DNA of 64,000 nucleotides from Balneola sp. (GTDB taxonomy: Bacteria > Bacteroidota > Rhodothermia > Balneolales > Balneolaceae): NCBI GenBank assembly GCA_002696035.1, contig NZQV01000026.1, forward strand, positions 248,001 to 312,000, read 5' to 3'. Below are positions 44,552-54,697 of this stretch, piece after piece. The first letter of the stretch is position 1. The number at the start of each line of letters is the position of its first letter. Under the pieces are notes generated by a model. It worked only from the letters and a program-made list of their open reading frames with translations, searched no databases and was not told the DNA's origin. The position numbers were made by a program, and so were the translations under genes.

Positions 44552-47365
44552 ATGGCCAAAACGCAAACGGCTACCCAGCAAGCAAAACAGCAGGAAAAAG
44601 AACGGCCCATCATCATTAAGGGAGCGCGGACGCACAACCTGAAGAACATCGATGTGGAAATACCCCGCGGTAAGCTTACCGTTGTGACCGGTGTTTCCGG
44701 TTCCGGGAAATCGAGTTTAGCCTTTGATACCATCTATGCAGAAGGTCAGCGCCGTTATGTGGAAAGTCTTTCGAGTTATGCCCGGCAGTTTTTGGAACGC
44801 ATGGACAAACCGGATGTTGATTTCATGCAAGGGATCTCGCCGGCTATGGCCATTCAGCAGAAAACGACCTCTAACAACCCGCGCTCTACGGTTGGGACTA
44901 CCACTGAGATCTACGATTATGTACGGTTGCTTTTTGCACGGGTAGGCAGAACGATATCGCCCGTTTCCGGAGAGCGGGTTAAGAAAGATTCACCCCGAAC
45001 GGCCATTAAGAAGTTGTTTGAGACGCAGGAAGAGGGTGAGCGTTTTTATGTGCTGCATCCGATTCCCAAACACGAAAAAAAGAAGCTGGATGAAGAGCTG
45101 AAAGTGTTGAAGGAAAAGGGGTTGACTCGTCTGTTGAATATCGACGATGAGAGCATAGTAGACCTGAACACCGACGAGATCAACCCCAAGAAATTCAAAG
45201 CGAAGAAACATCGGGTTTTAATTGACCGCTTGAAGTTGAAAGATGACGAGGCTACCCGCACCCGAATTGCTGATTCGCTGGAAACGGCTTTTCAGGAAGG
45301 AAACGGGCGCAGCTCCATCAAAATGAAAGATGGGGAAGAGCTGAAGTTCAGTGAGCGATTTGAGATGGACGGCATCGAATTTCATGAGCCCACGCCGCAG
45401 ATGTTTTCCTTTAATAACCCCTTTGGGGCGTGTGATACCTGTGAAGGCTTCGGAAAAGTGGCAGGAATTGATGAAGATCTTGTTATTCCCGATCACCAGA
45501 AAACGATCCGAAACGGAGCTATTGCTCCCTTCGATTCCCAAAAATTCAGCATGCACCTTAAGGATCTGATCAAAGTGTGTGCGCGGGAGAAATTTTCCAT
45601 CGACACACCCTATGCTGAGCTTCCAAAAGAAGTGAAGGACATTATATGGAAGGGCAAGGACGAATATATTGGCATCTGGAAGTTTTTTGATGAGATAAAA
45701 AATCAGTCGTATAAAGTGCACATGCGGGTGTTGTATTCCCGCTATCGCGGATATAGCCGGTGCCCCGATTGTGAAGGATACCGAATTCGAAAAGACGCGC
45801 TTTACGTAAAAGTTGGCGGACTACATGTTGGCGAAGTTTCAGAATTGACGATAGGCCATGCACGTAAGTTTTTTGATGAACTTGAGCTTACCGAATTTGA
45901 AGAAGATGTAGCCGGACAGATTTTATATGAGATCCGCAAGCGATTGAAATATCTGGATGAGGTTGGTCTGGATTATCTCACGCTTGATCGTTTGGCAAAT
46001 ACGCTGAGCGGCGGGGAATCGCAGCGCATTAGTTTAGCGAATGCCTTGGGAAGTTCACTCATCGGCAGTTTGTATGTGTTGGATGAGCCAACTATCGGGT
46101 TGCATCCGAGGGATAACGACCGACTTATTAAAATTCTGGAATCGCTGCGTGATATTGGGAATACAGTGATTGTGGTAGAGCACGATCCAGAGATGATAAA
46201 AGCTGCGGATAACGTGATCGATATTGGTCCGTTTGCAGGAACGCACGGTGGCGAAGTGGTTTTCCAGGGACCAGTTGATGAGCTGGAAAAATCGGATACA
46301 CTGACCGGTAAGTTTTTAAGTGGGCGTAAAGAGATTCCTGTTCCCCAAAAAAGAAGAAAAGGCACCGGCAAGTCGCTTTCATTAAAAGGAGCCTCCGAGC
46401 ATAATCTCAAGAATATTGACGTTGATTTTCCGCTGGGCATGATGACCGTGGTGACGGGCGTATCTGGTTCTGGAAAATCAACCTTGGTGCATGATACATT
46501 GTACGCCGGCATTCAAAAGCATATCGGATCATACAACGATAAAGTGGGACGGCATTCAGATCTGTCCGGAATGGGGAGTATTCATTCCGTGGAAATGGTA
46601 GACCAGAGTCCCATCGGTCGTTCTTCTCGTTCAAACCCTGCTACGTATACCAAAGCTTTTGATGGCGTCCGTGATCTTTTTGCCAATACAAAGCAGGCTA
46701 AGATCATGGGCTACACGCCGGGCCATTTTTCCTTCAATGTACCGGGTGGTCGGTGTGAGGAATGTCAGGGCGAGGGGGTGCAGCGCATTGAAATGCAGTT
46801 TATGGCCGATATTGAACTCACCTGCGAAGTGTGCAACGGAACCCGGTATCGCAAGGATGTGCTGAATGTGAAATACCGGGGCAAGAATATTCATCATGTG
46901 CTGGAAATGCCCGTCTCTGAAGCCATCGAGTTTTTTGTGGATGAAACTTCGATCGTGAATAAATTGCAGCCTCTGGAAGATGTGGGACTTGGATATCTGC
47001 AGTTGGGGCAGAGTGCGACCACCCTTTCGGGTGGAGAGGCTCAGCGTGTTAAACTGGCGAAATTTTTATCGAAAACTTCAACCGATCACACTCTCTATTT
47101 CTTTGATGAGCCCACAACCGGACTCCATTTTGAGGACGTGGCAAAATTGCTCGACTCCTTTAATGAGCTGGTGAGTAAAGGGCATTCGGTCATCATAATT
47201 GAGCACAACCTGGATATCATAAAATGTGCGGATTGGGTGATCGATCTTGGTCCCGAAGGTGGATTTGGAGGAGGAACGGTCATTGGCGAAGGAACGCCGG
47301 AAGACCTTATGAAAAACGACAAAAGCCACACCGGCCTGTTTTTGAAAGATTATTTGAATGGATGA
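44552..47365 (+). CDS. uvrA: UvrABC system protein A
   Basis: 937 residues from the ATG at 44552 ([10 protein letters not shown]); the frame runs back to 44477 but upstream residues are not UvrA-like. Two ABC ATPase modules have Walker A GVSGSGKS twice and signatures [12 protein letters not shown] and [12 protein letters not shown]. Zinc-finger cysteines are CDTCEGFG with CPDCEGYR, and CEECQGEG with CEVCNGTRY. UvrA finds damage and loads UvrB in nucleotide excision repair. It is a single-gene unit, with a repeat in the spacer that follows. Confidence 0.97.
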   Translation: MAKTQTATQQAKQQEKERPIIIKGARTHNLKNIDVEIPRGKLTVVTGVSGSGKSSLAFDTIYAEGQRRYVESLSSYARQFLERMDKPDVDFMQGISPAMAIQQKTTSNNPRSTVGTTTEIYDYVRLLFARVGRTISPVSGERVKKDSPRTAIKKLFETQEEGERFYVLHPIPKHEKKKLDEELKVLKEKGLTRLLNIDDESIVDLNTDEINPKKFKAKKHRVLIDRLKLKDDEATRTRIADSLETAFQEGNGRSSIKMKDGEELKFSERFEMDGIEFHEPTPQMFSFNNPFGACDTCEGFGKVAGIDEDLVIPDHQKTIRNGAIAPFDSQKFSMHLKDLIKVCAREKFSIDTPYAELPKEVKDIIWKGKDEYIGIWKFFDEIKNQSYKVHMRVLYSRYRGYSRCPDCEGYRIRKDALYVKVGGLHVGEVSELTIGHARKFFDELELTEFEEDVAGQILYEIRKRLKYLDEVGLDYLTLDRLANTLSGGESQRISLANALGSSLIGSLYVLDEPTIGLHPRDNDRLIKILESLRDIGNTVIVVEHDPEMIKAADNVIDIGPFAGTHGGEVVFQGPVDELEKSDTLTGKFLSGRKEIPVPQKRRKGTGKSLSLKGASEHNLKNIDVDFPLGMMTVVTGVSGSGKSTLVHDTLYAGIQKHIGSYNDKVGRHSDLSGMGSIHSVEMVDQSPIGRSSRSNPATYTKAFDGVRDLFANTKQAKIMGYTPGHFSFNVPGGRCEECQGEGVQRIEMQFMADIELTCEVCNGTRYRKDVLNVKYRGKNIHHVLEMPVSEAIEFFVDETSIVNKLQPLEDVGLGYLQLGQSATTLSGGEAQRVKLAKFLSKTSTDHTLYFFDEPTTGLHFEDVAKLLDSFNELVSKGHSVIIIEHNLDIIKCADWVIDLGPEGGFGGGTVIGEGTPEDLMKNDKSHTGLFLKDYLNG

Positions 47366-47528
47366 TTTGGTGACTTGGTGATATAGTGATATGGTGACTT
47401 GGTGATATAGTTTTGGGGTGGAACTAAAAATCCCAAGTTAGTTTAAAGAACCTGAAATGTATTATTCTTTTTATTAGTCTGAAATTAGCAACTTCACCAT
47501 ATCACCCTTCACTATATCACCAAATCAC
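47364..47528. repeat. Palindromic repeat of GGTGATAT words after uvrA
   Basis: The left arm (47364-47410) is a run of GGTGA(C/T)(A/T)T words: TGGTGACTTGGTGATATAG twice with variants. The right arm (47492-47528) is the inverse, with ACCATATCACCC, CACTATATCACC and AAATCAC. About 80 bases lie between. Gaps prevent an exact stem, but the match is extensive. The 236-base spacer holds no gene. Confidence 0.6.
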
Positions 47529-47601
47529 TACACATTAGAAAAGACAGGCAGATTGCTTTATAATAAAGCGCTGCAGTAATCAGAACCATAAATCAGACCC
47601 T

Positions 47602-49152
47602 TTGTTCTACCGGCTGCTCACATTGAACTGGAGGATCTTTATCTCCAACCTGAATCGCTTTCAGCTTTTGCTGACGATCGGGTATATCCTGTTTTTAGGG
47701 ATCATGTTGGTGAACTTAGTTGGAACGGCACTTGTGGTTGTGATGATGGACAGCAACCCGTGGATGTCGGTGGAGCTGCCCTGGCTCACCCCGGATATTT
47801 ACTTGTTTGTGCTGCTCGTTTTTGGGAATGCCTTTTGGCTGCTACACTTTTCCTTCACTAATATGCGGCTGATGAACATCGAGGAAAACCGAAAGTTGCT
47901 GGGCTTTGGGTTTCCGCTTAAACGACTCGCCAAGTATTTGACCATCATCGGCTTTTGCCATCCCGTAAATATCATCTATAACTTCACGTGGCTTATATTT
48001 TTGCTTATACAAGTGGACTATGCCTTTCAGGTTCCGGTGGCTATTTCGGCAGTGGCACTTAATTATGCACTCATTTATTCCATCAAGCACCGGTTTATTC
48101 AAGTGGTTGAAAAAAGATTCATTGCCGTGGTGTTTGGCTTTTTGATCCTGGTTTTTGTGCTTTTTCAGCTGATTTCACTTTTTGCTTCCAACTCAAGCCG
48201 CATTTTTGCAGAATTGATCCCTCAGGTAGAAACGGTTAATGCCTTTCTGTCTTGGTTGCCAGGAGGGATGCTCATTCAGACCGTCACCGAATATTATGGG
48301 TGGATGAATGCGGGCATTATTTTTCTTTTTTCCATGATATTGGTTGGGCTGACCGTCATCGATCATTTCAACAAAACCAAAGAAGGATTATTGAATCCGG
48401 GTTTAAAAAAAGTGGAAGAGGAAAGTAGCACGCTTTGGAATTTTCTTCGGAAGGTGTTGGGTCGAAATGCAGGAAAATATTATTTCTACGTGATGAAACA
48501 CCCTTATAATCGCCTGCAGGTGCTTACATTAACGGTCATCCCCATTGTGTATGTTCCACTTTTGATGAATGTAGAGTATGAGATCGCCCAGACAATTTTA
48601 ATTCCCACAATTCTGGCGGGTATTCCTGTGGCGCTCCTGGCAATGGGCATGGCCAATATGTATGGGTATGAAAACCGGGAGTTTTTGCTGCATCTTCAGT
48701 TCCCTGTGAATTTGGAAAAGCAGCTGAAAGAACGGTTTCTGGGAGTGATCATTCTGCCGCTTGTAGTGTTTTACCTGATCACGGTATTTGAATTGCTTGT
48801 GATTCCTGAGATTGGTTCACCCCTTGAAATTTTTATAGCCAACACCTTTTTCTTTTTGATGTTCATGCTGCTTTTTGTGTGGAGCTCGTATTTTCAATAT
48901 CAGCGGGCCACCTACTCCTCTTTCAGTTACAAGCACCCTATCATACCACAAAAAGTAACTTTCGCCATTTCATTCCTGATCTTTACGATGGGCTACTTTG
49001 TGTTCGTACCGCTGAGCGGCCTGGAATGGTACCGCCTTACCATCATGAGTACGGTGATCGTGATCATGGGAATTTATCTTTGGCGGCATATGGACGTGCT
49101 AGTGAATTTATTTAAAAACCGCGTATTAATGAGATTATGGAACGAGCTGTAG
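47602..49152 (+). CDS. Multi-pass membrane protein, probable ABC exporter permease
   Basis: 516 residues with about twelve hydrophobic segments and no soluble domain. I do not recognise a named family. The context makes the role: the next gene is an ABC ATPase that starts inside this one (16-base overlap), so the pair should be translated together. The sequence MFYRLLTLNWRIFISNLNRF at the start, with a cytoplasmic amphipathic helix, resembles ABC-2 type permeases. Start is a TTG at 47602; no in-frame ATG lies between it and the upstream stop at 47536. Confidence 0.7.
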   Translation: MFYRLLTLNWRIFISNLNRFQLLLTIGYILFLGIMLVNLVGTALVVVMMDSNPWMSVELPWLTPDIYLFVLLVFGNAFWLLHFSFTNMRLMNIEENRKLLGFGFPLKRLAKYLTIIGFCHPVNIIYNFTWLIFLLIQVDYAFQVPVAISAVALNYALIYSIKHRFIQVVEKRFIAVVFGFLILVFVLFQLISLFASNSSRIFAELIPQVETVNAFLSWLPGGMLIQTVTEYYGWMNAGIIFLFSMILVGLTVIDHFNKTKEGLLNPGLKKVEEESSTLWNFLRKVLGRNAGKYYFYVMKHPYNRLQVLTLTVIPIVYVPLLMNVEYEIAQTILIPTILAGIPVALLAMGMANMYGYENREFLLHLQFPVNLEKQLKERFLGVIILPLVVFYLITVFELLVIPEIGSPLEIFIANTFFFLMFMLLFVWSSYFQYQRATYSSFSYKHPIIPQKVTFAISFLIFTMGYFVFVPLSGLEWYRLTIMSTVIVIMGIYLWRHMDVLVNLFKNRVLMRLWNEL

Positions 49153-49895
49153 AAATTAAAAACCTGGTGAAATGCTATGAAGACGAACCCGTTCTAAGGA
49201 ACTTGGATCTCGATATTCCACCGGGAACAATATTTGGGTTGATAGGCCCGAATGGTGCAGGAAAAAGTACGTTGATCGGTGTGCTTACAGGATTGCTAAG
49301 TTTTGAAGAAGGGGAGATCAACATTCATGGAATGATGCTGGAGCCAAAGAATGAGCTGGAGATCAAAAAGCTGATAGCCTCCGTATTGCAGCCGCCCCTG
49401 TTGTTTGAACAGTTTAGCAGCCTGGAATTTATTGAGTATGTGTGCGAGATCTACGAAGTGGAAAAAGAGGGATTGATCGAAAAAGCGTATTCGTTGATGG
49501 ATTATTTTGACATCAAGGATTATGCGAAGATCAAGGTGAATAAGTTGTCAGCAGGAAGCCGGAAGAAGCTGGCTTTTGTAACCTCCGTACTGGTTAAGCC
49601 TAAACTATTATTGCTGGATGAGCCCTTTGAAGCAGTTGATGTGATCTCCATCGAGCGCATGAAGAATGTGATCCGGCGCCTGAAAAACCGTGGTGTCACG
49701 ATCATCATAACCAGCCATATTCTGGAAGTTGTAGAAAACCTGTGCAATGACATTGCCATCTTGCATAACGGTCACATCAAAGCGTACCTGGATTCAGTGA
49801 GCCGGAAAGAGCTACAAAAAGACGCCAGCCTCCAGGAGATCTTCGAGAAATACGTGGAGGTAGAGCAGAAGGACGAAATTGTGGATTGGTTGTGA
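49137..49895 (+). CDS. ABC transporter ATP-binding protein
   Basis: 252 residues. Walker A GLIGPNGAGKSTLIGVLTG, signature LSAGSRKKLAFVTSV, Walker B LLLLDEPFEAVD, and H-loop TSHILEVVENL are in order. The signature is LSAGS rather than LSGGQ. It energises the membrane protein encoded by the overlapping upstream gene. The substrate is unknown; an exporter of the ABC-2 type is likely. Confidence 0.88.
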   Translation: MERAVEIKNLVKCYEDEPVLRNLDLDIPPGTIFGLIGPNGAGKSTLIGVLTGLLSFEEGEINIHGMMLEPKNELEIKKLIASVLQPPLLFEQFSSLEFIEYVCEIYEVEKEGLIEKAYSLMDYFDIKDYAKIKVNKLSAGSRKKLAFVTSVLVKPKLLLLDEPFEAVDVISIERMKNVIRRLKNRGVTIIITSHILEVVENLCNDIAILHNGHIKAYLDSVSRKELQKDASLQEIFEKYVEVEQKDEIVDWL

Positions 49896-49905
49896 TGAGG
49901 AAGTT

Positions 49906-50625
49906 TTAGGCCAAAGCCTTTTTGCGGGCATGGTTTCGGGGAAGCTTCACTCCGGTCTTTAATTCATAAGCATGGATCACCATCTCTACCATTTGTTCGA
50001 TGGAATAGGTGTTTGAATTCAGTATGAGGTCATAATCTCCGGGATGGTCCACATTTCGTTTAAAATTGTACTGAACAAAGCTTTTGCGCTCTTCGTCTTT
50101 GGCCATCACAATTTCACCGGCCACGCCATTAGGCAATCCTTCTTTCTTGGCATATGCCTGAATCCTGTTCTTGAGCGGACATACCACCCGAATGTGAAAC
50201 GAGGAATCATTTTCGCAGATATAATTTGCCCCTCGTCCCACCACAATATTATTTCCTTTTTTTTCTAAGGCCTGAACCGTTTTTACCAGACAGATCAGAT
50301 AGTTGAGGTTGGTTTCCCGCAGGTTCATGAATCCAAAAATGGTGTCTTCAAGTAAGCCTCGGCGGGTTTCATCCAAAGCTTTTATGAACTGTTCACTCCG
50401 GCCAATCTCATCGCTTATAACAGAAAGCAGGTCTTTGTCCCAAACCTTGAACTGTATTTCATCACCGAGAGCTGTAGCAAGAGCAGCTCCTTTTGCCCCA
50501 AACTCTCTGGAAACCGTAATAATAGGAAGCTTTTTTGCGGGAGGGTGATACCCTTTTTCAGCATTCTTTTTTCTGCTCCAGAACTGAACCTGTTGTTCTA
50601 TGAGTTGAGGAATTTTTCTGGCCAT
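49906..50625 (-). CDS. Cytidylate kinase-like family protein
   Basis: 239 residues. The N-terminal part ITVSREFGAKGAALATALGD replaces the usual P-loop with the GAKGAALA form of the cytidylate kinase-like (AAK-type) family. Later come FKVWDKDLLSVISDEIG, NIVVGRGANYIC and FHIRVVCPLKNRIQAYAKKEG. These proteins bind nucleotides but have no confirmed substrate. It is convergent with the ABC ATPase gene (10-base spacer) and divergent from the secreted protein gene at 50812. Confidence 0.78.
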   Translation of the reverse strand: MARKIPQLIEQQVQFWSRKKNAEKGYHPPAKKLPIITVSREFGAKGAALATALGDEIQFKVWDKDLLSVISDEIGRSEQFIKALDETRRGLLEDTIFGFMNLRETNLNYLICLVKTVQALEKKGNNIVVGRGANYICENDSSFHIRVVCPLKNRIQAYAKKEGLPNGVAGEIVMAKDEERKSFVQYNFKRNVDHPGDYDLILNSNTYSIEQMVEMVIHAYELKTGVKLPRNHARKKALA

Positions 50626-50772
50626 AATAACCTCTCGATATGTTGAATGGAATGTTCTGAGATGCGTCTCTTACACACAGCTATCAGAACCTACTTTAAT
50701 TAACCAATCAATTATGAAGGGAAGATGAAAAAAGTGATTTTAGCTTAATTTCACCCTTTCAGCTAATTATGG

Positions 50773-50778
50773 TATAAT
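50773..50778 (+). promoter_or_regulatory. Candidate -10 box TATAAT upstream of the 50812 gene
   Basis: A consensus TATAAT 33 bases before the ATG, with TTTCAC at 50749-50754 as a weak upstream partner (18-base spacing). A good AGGGG (about 50800-50804) lies between the box and the start as Shine-Dalgarno. Confidence 0.4.
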
Positions 50779-50811
50779 AACAGCGTTCAACAATAATTAA
50801 GGGGATATAAA

Positions 50812-51507
50812 ATGAAGACTATAGCTCAGTTACTTGCAATTTTAGTATTAATGATGACCGGGGTGCATTCTGTAACAGCCCAAGACCGTCCCGACCCAAA
50901 TAAACCTCAAGGCGAAAATTTAGAGGTCCCCGAAGGATGGGAAGTACGTTTAGACCGGCCTTCAGAGGAGGTTATAATTGGATCAAACCCGGATTCCTCT
51001 GATATATATTTTGTGAATATGACTCCGGGCTGGCATATCACAACCGGTCCTGCCGGAATCTTTTACCATCCCGCAAACACGGCAAGCGCTAATTACAGCA
51101 TAAGCACAGAACTGCATTTATTTGACCCGGGCGACCGAAATCGGGAAGCATTCGGGCTTTTCTGGGGCGGCAAGGATCTGCAAACAGAAGATCAGTCCTA
51201 TTACTACTTCCTGATTCGCAATACCGGCGAGTTTCTCATCAAAAAGAGGATGGGTAGTGAGACCGAACTTATTCAGGAATGGACGTCATCGGATGTAATT
51301 AAAGTTTTTAATGAAGATACAGAAGGGTCATCCGTCCAAAATCAAATGTCAGTAACGGTTCAGGAAGACCGTATTACTTTTATGATCAATGAAGAGGAAG
51401 TGGCTTCGATCTCATCAGAGGGAATGGAAAATGAGGGAGTTTTTGGGTTGAGAGTAAATCATAGTATCAACCTGCATGTTTCGGATCTTGCCTTAATGGG
51501 TGAATAG
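50812..51507 (+). CDS. Secreted concanavalin-like (LamG/DUF1080-type) protein
   Basis: 231 residues with a signal peptide (MKTIAQLLAILVLMMTGVHS, cleaved near residue 23). The body is a single beta-sandwich with patterns like WHITTGPAGIFYHPANTAS, EAFGLFWGGKDL, YYYFLIRNTGEFLIKKR, ITFMINEEEVASIS and GVFGLRVNHSINLHV. This resembles the 3-keto-disaccharide hydrolase / LamG type of fold, often sugar-binding. No catalytic residues can be picked out. It is probably a single-gene unit. Confidence 0.68.
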   Translation: MKTIAQLLAILVLMMTGVHSVTAQDRPDPNKPQGENLEVPEGWEVRLDRPSEEVIIGSNPDSSDIYFVNMTPGWHITTGPAGIFYHPANTASANYSISTELHLFDPGDRNREAFGLFWGGKDLQTEDQSYYYFLIRNTGEFLIKKRMGSETELIQEWTSSDVIKVFNEDTEGSSVQNQMSVTVQEDRITFMINEEEVASISSEGMENEGVFGLRVNHSINLHVSDLALMGE

Positions 51508-51630
51508 AAGCAGACTGTTTGGATCTTGTTGAAATAGAAATCATTTTGGTCGGAAGAAAGAGGTTTGTTTGAAACAGTATTTTAATTGAAGCGTATTACT
51601 GTTCTCATTTTAACAAATGGGAGTAGTGAG

Positions 51631-52071
51631 ATGAAACGTTTACAAATCTATTTTATAAGTACTGTAATTGCAGTTGGCATGTTGCTTTCAGCATGCGTAA
51701 AAACGACGAATCATTCTGAAGTAACACATGTGCGGGATCTCGTACAGTCCGATGTATTCACCATTCTGCCTGACAACGGATCGGAAATGGCTGTTTATCA
51801 AGATACTGGAGAAATTGAGGGAGAATATTTTGAGCTTGCCACCCTTATGGTAAGTATGGAGGAGTCGGGTTCAGGATCCGGGAAGTTGCATCCTTTAGAA
51901 AAATTAAAGCAGGAAGCCGAACTTTTGGGTGCAAATGGGGTGCTGGTTCTGGAAAACCGAAAATATAAGGATGGAAACCTGAATAAAGTGAATATGAAAG
52001 GAATAGCCATATTTGCGCTGGATGAAATCCCCCATGAAAAAGAGCAAACCTTTGCCGGGCTTCCAAGCTGA
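51631..52071 (+). CDS. Small hypothetical lipoprotein
   Basis: 146 residues from the ATG at 51631, where the lipoprotein signal starts (MKRLQIYFISTVIAVGMLLSAC, lipidated Cys). An upstream TTG at 51586 would give extra residues without signal character. The mature domain reads AVYQDTGEIEGEYFELATLM and LKQEAELLGANGVLVLENRK. These strand-helix-strand features with KLKQEAELLGANGVLV recall the DUF4156/YbjQ-like group of small envelope proteins, but I cannot name the family. No clear neighbours in an operon. Confidence 0.65.
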   Translation: MKRLQIYFISTVIAVGMLLSACVKTTNHSEVTHVRDLVQSDVFTILPDNGSEMAVYQDTGEIEGEYFELATLMVSMEESGSGSGKLHPLEKLKQEAELLGANGVLVLENRKYKDGNLNKVNMKGIAIFALDEIPHEKEQTFAGLPS

Positions 52072-52139
52072 TTTCATCCTTAATAGGTTGGAATTATTTT
52101 ATATAATACCAGCCAATGCACATTAAATATTTTTCGTAG

Positions 52140-53003
52140 ATGAATGAACAGGTTCAGGCTCAGTTTCAACGAATAGTGGAGCTCATTCCAGAAATAACCG
52201 GCGCTGCTATTGCTCTTATTGTATTCTTTTTTATAGGTCGTGTAAGTAGCAAGGGGGTTGCTCGGCTCTTAGAATCGAGAGAGCATAAAGGCGTTAAACA
52301 AACCCGACTGGTGATCAAGCTCATCCGGTGGGTCTTCAATATTATTGGAATTATAGTGGGCCTGAATATTCTGGGGCTTACCGAAGTGGCTGCCAGCTTT
52401 TTAGCGGCCGGTGGAGTTGTTGCGGTAGTGCTTGGTTTTGCGTTTCGTGAAATCGGAGAAAACTTGTTGGCTGGTTTTTTCCTGTCCTTTAGCCGCTCGT
52501 TTGATGTTGGTGACCTTATCGAAAGTTCTGGAATTCGTGGTATCGTAAAACGAATTGAGATAAGAGAAGTTCATATCCGTACAGCTGACGGATGCGATGT
52601 TTATATCCCCAGTGCAACAATCTATAAAAACCCACTACATAATTTCACCAGAGATGGATTGCGTCGAAGCAATTTTACTATTGGAATCGATTATGGGGAT
52701 AACCCACAGGCAGCTCGTGAACTTGTATTGGCTACCATAAGAAAAAATGCTCATGTATTAGAAGAACCAGAAGCGAATGTTCAAATTTCCGGTTTCAACG
52801 CGTCGTTTGTAGAGCTGACGGCATATTTTTGGGTAAATACTTTTAATACCGCTCCGGGAATGGGAGAAATAAGGTCACTGGCAATGAAAGAAACACAGCA
52901 GGCTTTGGCTGATAATGGCTACACATTTAGCTCCAATGTAACCACAGCCATTGACATGCTACCGGTTAAGGTAGATCTGGACTCACACAAAAAGGAATCT
53001 TAA
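52140..53003 (+). CDS. Small-conductance mechanosensitive channel (MscS family)
   Basis: 287 residues: an N-terminal helix pair (about residues 15-35 and 58-78), the pore-lining TM3 (VAASFLAAGGVVAVVLGFAFREIGENLLAGFFL) rich in Gly/Ala, and the cytoplasmic beta domain (FDVGDLIESSGIRGIVKRIEIREVHIRTADGCDVYIPSATIYKNPL...). This is the compact MscS layout. It opens under hypo-osmotic stress to release solutes. Convergent with the GAF gene, with a 4-base overlap at the stops. Confidence 0.93.
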   Translation: MNEQVQAQFQRIVELIPEITGAAIALIVFFFIGRVSSKGVARLLESREHKGVKQTRLVIKLIRWVFNIIGIIVGLNILGLTEVAASFLAAGGVVAVVLGFAFREIGENLLAGFFLSFSRSFDVGDLIESSGIRGIVKRIEIREVHIRTADGCDVYIPSATIYKNPLHNFTRDGLRRSNFTIGIDYGDNPQAARELVLATIRKNAHVLEEPEANVQISGFNASFVELTAYFWVNTFNTAPGMGEIRSLAMKETQQALADNGYTFSSNVTTAIDMLPVKVDLDSHKKES

Positions 53004-53470
53004 AATTCTGGCTTCAGGAGTTCTGCAATTTGCTCCAAAAGTACCCGTTGGTCTTTTGTGATGGACCCACGGGTATTAGAATCAATATCGATCTGTGCAA
53101 CGAACTGGTTGTCTTTCATAATGGGTACCACAATTTCCGACTGAACGTCCATGCTGCAGGCAATGTAATTGTCTTCTTCATGCACATTTTGCGACACGAA
53201 AGTTTCGTGGCTAACCGCAACCTGTCCGCAAATACCACGCCCAAAAGGAATGCGAGTATGGTCAGTAGATTCGCCTACAAAAGGACCAAGTACCAACTCA
53301 TCCTTTCCATCGGGATCCGCGAAATAAAACCCGACCCAATCAAACGTTTCCACTTCACTGGAAAGTGTTTTACAGATGCTGAGTAGCTTTTCATCGCGTG
53401 AAAGATCCTTATCAAGGATATCCTTTATATGAGAAATAATTTGATTTGTGGCTGTTTCGGCAGAGCTCAT
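53000..53470 (-). CDS. GAF-domain protein, free methionine-(R)-sulfoxide reductase type
   Basis: 156 residues forming a single GAF domain. The fRMsr signature is present: IPFGRGICGQVAVSHETFV with Cys81, then NYIACSMDVQSEIVVPI with Cys105 and FVAQIDIDS. Cys81 and Cys105 are 24 residues apart, like E. coli C94 and C118. The third E. coli Cys (C84) corresponds to position 71, here His, so the recycling disulfide may be formed differently or not at all. It likely reduces free Met-R-sulfoxide with thioredoxin. Confidence 0.75.
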   Translation of the reverse strand: MSSAETATNQIISHIKDILDKDLSRDEKLLSICKTLSSEVETFDWVGFYFADPDGKDELVLGPFVGESTDHTRIPFGRGICGQVAVSHETFVSQNVHEEDNYIACSMDVQSEIVVPIMKDNQFVAQIDIDSNTRGSITKDQRVLLEQIAELLKPEF

Positions 53471-53585
53471 AAAAATAGTATTGAAAACATGCGTTATGGA
53501 AATAATGATGCGCCAAAGTTACGCTTTGTTTAAAGCAAAAACATCCTGTTTAAATTCCCTAAAACCTGTGTATCTTTAATGCATT

Positions 53586-54260
53586 ATGGAACAATTTTTT
53601 AGTGAAGTCATACCGTTTTCAACCCTTTTCATGAGCGCGTTGGGATTATTTGCAGCGAGTTTTTCATCCTTATTTTCGGTGGTAAATCCCTTTGCGGCTA
53701 TGCCCGTTTATATATCCATGATGGAGGGACATACCGATGAAGAAAAAACCCGGACTGCACGCAAAGCAAGTACCTACATGTTTTTTGTGCTGATCACATT
53801 TTTGCTGATCGGTACCTATATACTGAGTTTCTTTGGGATAAGCTTGCCTGGTATCCAGATTGCGGGCGGATTGGTAATTGTACGAGCCGGTTTTTCGATG
53901 TTGAGCCCCGATAACGGAGGCAGGAAACTCACCAGAAAAGATCAGCAGGCAGCGATGGAGAAAGAGGATGTTTCCTTTAGTCCGCTGGCCATGCCCTTGT
54001 TGTCGGGACCGGGAAGTATTGCGGTGGTGATTGGTTTTGGATCCGAAGCCCAGGGATTTACCGATTACATTGTAAATGGGGTAGCGGTATTTGCGGCGGC
54101 ACTGTCGGCGTACCTGATCTTACGAGTAGCTCCTAAATTAGTGAAATACATTGGCAGCTCCGGCATGTCTGTGATCACCCGGATGATGGGCTTTATAGTA
54201 CTGGCTATTGGTGTACAGTTTGTGATCAACGGAATTTCCAAATTCTATGGGATCGGATAA
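53586..54260 (+). CDS. MarC family membrane protein
   Basis: 224 residues, six hydrophobic helices. FSVVNPFAAMPVYISMM in the first loop, FFGISLPGIQIAGGLVIVRAGF, and SPLAMPLLSGPGSIAVVIG are the hallmarks of MarC (UPF0056). Function is unknown; the earlier proposed role in multiple antibiotic resistance has not held up. A TATCTTTA box at 53571-53578 may be the -7 promoter element. The DinB gene starts in its stop codon. Confidence 0.88.
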   Translation: MEQFFSEVIPFSTLFMSALGLFAASFSSLFSVVNPFAAMPVYISMMEGHTDEEKTRTARKASTYMFFVLITFLLIGTYILSFFGISLPGIQIAGGLVIVRAGFSMLSPDNGGRKLTRKDQQAAMEKEDVSFSPLAMPLLSGPGSIAVVIGFGSEAQGFTDYIVNGVAVFAAALSAYLILRVAPKLVKYIGSSGMSVITRMMGFIVLAIGVQFVINGISKFYGIG

Positions 54261-54697
54261 TGGATCTGAAGAAACTAATAGCCTATGATAAGTGGGCGAA
54301 CGAGAGGATCTTTTTGGCACTTAAGAAAGTGGACGAGCCCTCCATCAGAAAAGAGGCAGAGAAATTATTTGCACATCTTTTAACTGCACAGGCGATCTGG
54401 GTGAACCGAATTGAAAACAAGCCGCCTCCAAATGATCTCTGGCCGGACCTTTCCCTTTCTGAAATGGAGTTATTGATCGACCAAAATAAGCCAAAGCTTC
54501 AAAAGTTGATTTCGCAAAAAGATGAGATCACTTCATACAAAAACTCTAAAGGTGAAGAATATGAAAACTCTGTAGAAGAAGTTTTACTTCACTTGACCAT
54601 TCATGGGCAGCACCACAGGGCGCAAATAGCAAAACTACTGCGCCAATCTGGGGTGAAGCCGCCTGCTACAGATCTTATCTTTTTTCTGAGACAGTAG
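54260..54697 (+). CDS. DinB-family metal-binding protein
   Basis: 145 residues of the DinB/YfiT four-helix type: LIAYDKWANERIFLALKK at the N-terminus, a first His in KLFAHLLTAQAIWVNRI, and the pair HLTIHGQHHRAQIAKLLRQSG for the metal triad. The ATG overlaps the marC stop by one base, giving translational coupling. Some members are bacillithiol transferases or metal-dependent hydrolases. No specific activity can be claimed. The end overlaps 23 bases of the convergent sulfotransferase gene. Confidence 0.82.
   Translation: MDLKKLIAYDKWANERIFLALKKVDEPSIRKEAEKLFAHLLTAQAIWVNRIENKPPPNDLWPDLSLSEMELLIDQNKPKLQKLISQKDEITSYKNSKGEEYENSVEEVLLHLTIHGQHHRAQIAKLLRQSGVKPPATDLIFFLRQ

Noticed and set aside
45973-46512. 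179-codon minus-strand frame inside uvrA
   Set aside because: It is antisense to the conserved UvrA signature region and mirrors its codon pattern.
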